Below, piece by piece: positions 63,407-64,000 of a stretch of DNA of 64,000 nucleotides (positions are counted from its first letter, which is position 1; every line of letters begins with the position of its first letter). The notes beneath the pieces were generated by a model. That model made no database searches and was not told where the DNA came from. It saw only the letters and a list, made by a program, of their open reading frames with translations. The stretch is from the NCBI RefSeq assembly GCF_018304945.1, contig NZ_JAGQEE010000003.1, positions 1 through 64,000 on the forward strand. The letters are read 5' to 3'. This DNA is from Collimonas humicola. Its GTDB lineage: Bacteria > Pseudomonadota > Gammaproteobacteria > Burkholderiales > Burkholderiaceae_D. The position numbers were made by a program, and so were the translations under genes.

Positions 63407-64000
63407 GACTTGTCAGCTGCGGGCTGCTCCGATAAATCTTCGTCCCCGGCATAGTCGCCAAGGTCGTCGCTCAGTTCGTCGGCGCGCTCCTGCGCCGAAC
63501 GCAGGTCGAGCGTGCCTTCGTAGATCGAACGGCCGCAGATCACCGCCTCGATGCCTTCGTCCTGCACCGCGCACAATGCTTCCACATCGTGGACGTTGTG
63601 GACGCCGCCGGAGGCGATCACCGGGATCGTCATGCTTTGCGCCAGCTTGACGGTGGCCTCGATGTTGACGCCGCCCATCATGCCGTCGCGGCCGATGTCG
63701 GTGTAGACGATGGAAGCGCAGCCGTAGTCTTCGAATTTCTTGGCGAGGTCAATCACTTCGTGGCCGGACAGCTTGCTCCAGCCGTCGGTCGCGACCTTGC
63801 CGTCCTTGGCGTCCAGGCCGACGATGATCTGGCCCGGAAACGCGCTGCAGGCATCATGCAGGAAACCGGGGTTCTTGACCGCGGCGGTGCCGATGATGAT
63901 GTAGCTCAGGCCGTCGTCGAGATAGCGTTCGATGGTGTCGAGGTCGCGGATGCCCCCGCCCAGCTGCACCGGGATTTCTTCGACGCCGTTGAGCAGGGCG
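63403..64000 (-). CDS. hisA: Phosphoribosylformimino-5-aminoimidazole carboxamide ribotide isomerase (5' end missing)
   Basis: A TIM-barrel enzyme seen from about its third beta strand to its C-terminus: [35 protein letters not shown] (catalytic Asp) and IPVIASGGV. It isomerises ProFAR to PRFAR. The coding frame runs off the right edge, so the start lies outside the window; the GTG at 63969 is internal. Roughly 50 residues are missing. The stop overlaps the hisF start. The C-terminal 20 residues are unusually acidic ([18 protein letters not shown]). Confidence 0.95.
   Translation of the reverse strand, partial: ALLNGVEEIPVQLGGGIRDLDTIERYLDDGLSYIIIGTAAVKNPGFLHDACSAFPGQIIVGLDAKDGKVATDGWSKLSGHEVIDLAKKFEDYGCASIVYTDIGRDGMMGGVNIEATVKLAQSMTIPVIASGGVHNVHDVEALCAVQDEGIEAVICGRSIYEGTLDLRSAQERADELSDDLGDYAGDEDLSEQPAADKS

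Overview
The window is about 64 kb of GC-rich chromosome from a betaproteobacterium. Gene content and order (rsmD-coaD-yfhL, ftsY-ftsE-ftsX, rsmB-DUF4390-ntrY-ntrX, a CIRCE-controlled rpoH, an aa3 oxidase cluster carrying DUF2970 and a 35-residue membrane protein, hisA-F-I-E-HIT-tatABC-degS) fit the Burkholderiales, most likely Oxalobacteraceae (Collimonas/Herbaspirillum-like). This assignment rests on recalled gene order and was not checked by a search. No tRNA, rRNA operon, prophage, complete insertion sequence or CRISPR array was seen. The only structural RNA is rnpB.

Layout. 1-3445: an intergenic repeat zone, an MFS transporter, a divergent LysR regulator and a MOSC protein. 3449-12586: a trans-4-hydroxy-L-proline catabolic island. 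One unit is lhpC-gntR-alpha-ketoglutarate semialdehyde dehydrogenase; the other is lhpA-lhpB-lhpF-lhpE. Between them lie an orphan ABC solute-binding protein and a PAS-AraC regulator. Together they encode epimerisation, flavin/iron-sulfur oxidation, deamination and oxidation to 2-oxoglutarate. An 18-bp perfect palindrome between lhpC and the binding-protein gene is the likely GntR operator. 12705-17312: housekeeping genes yfhL, coaD, rsmD, ftsY, ftsE and ftsX. 17322-22014: an AraC regulator with a DMT exporter, a lipoprotein preceded by a 14-nt tandem repeat, DUF1840, a lysophospholipase-like hydrolase and a LysE-type exporter.

22092-29431: rsmB, DUF4390, the NtrY/NtrX-like two-component pair (the regulator has no AAA+ domain), a small CobW-like protein, rpoH behind a textbook CIRCE element, and a DUF4166 protein. 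29556-39248: cytochrome aa3 oxidase (ctaC, ctaD, ctaE) with its assembly genes (ctaG, surf1, ctaA, ctaB, sco1, a second SCO-like protein and a 35-aa membrane protein). 39627-46942: a DsrE protein, a valine/isobutyryl-CoA oxidation operon, a fasciclin protein, rnpB, and a D-amino-acid dehydrogenase paired with an ornithine-cyclodeaminase-family reductase.

47077-55988: MarC, entericidin, a VOC protein and a TetR-controlled fatty-acid beta-oxidation operon (tetR, acyl-CoA dehydrogenase, FadN-type bifunctional enzyme, thiolase, then an enoyl-CoA hydratase beyond a terminator and a 130-bp nested inverted repeat). 56315-64000: Hsp15, a Nif3-like protein, a DegS/DegQ protease, DUF2461, tatC-tatB-tatA, HIT and hisE-hisI-hisF-hisA, with hisA cut by the window edge.

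Most of the window is conserved core. The parts most worth a second look are the hydroxyproline island with its predicted shared operator, the degenerate CobW-like protein coupled to ntrX, the poly-G tract in surf1, the 14-nt repeat at a lipoprotein start, and the nested repeat inside the beta-oxidation locus. I found no clear evidence for a wholly new system.
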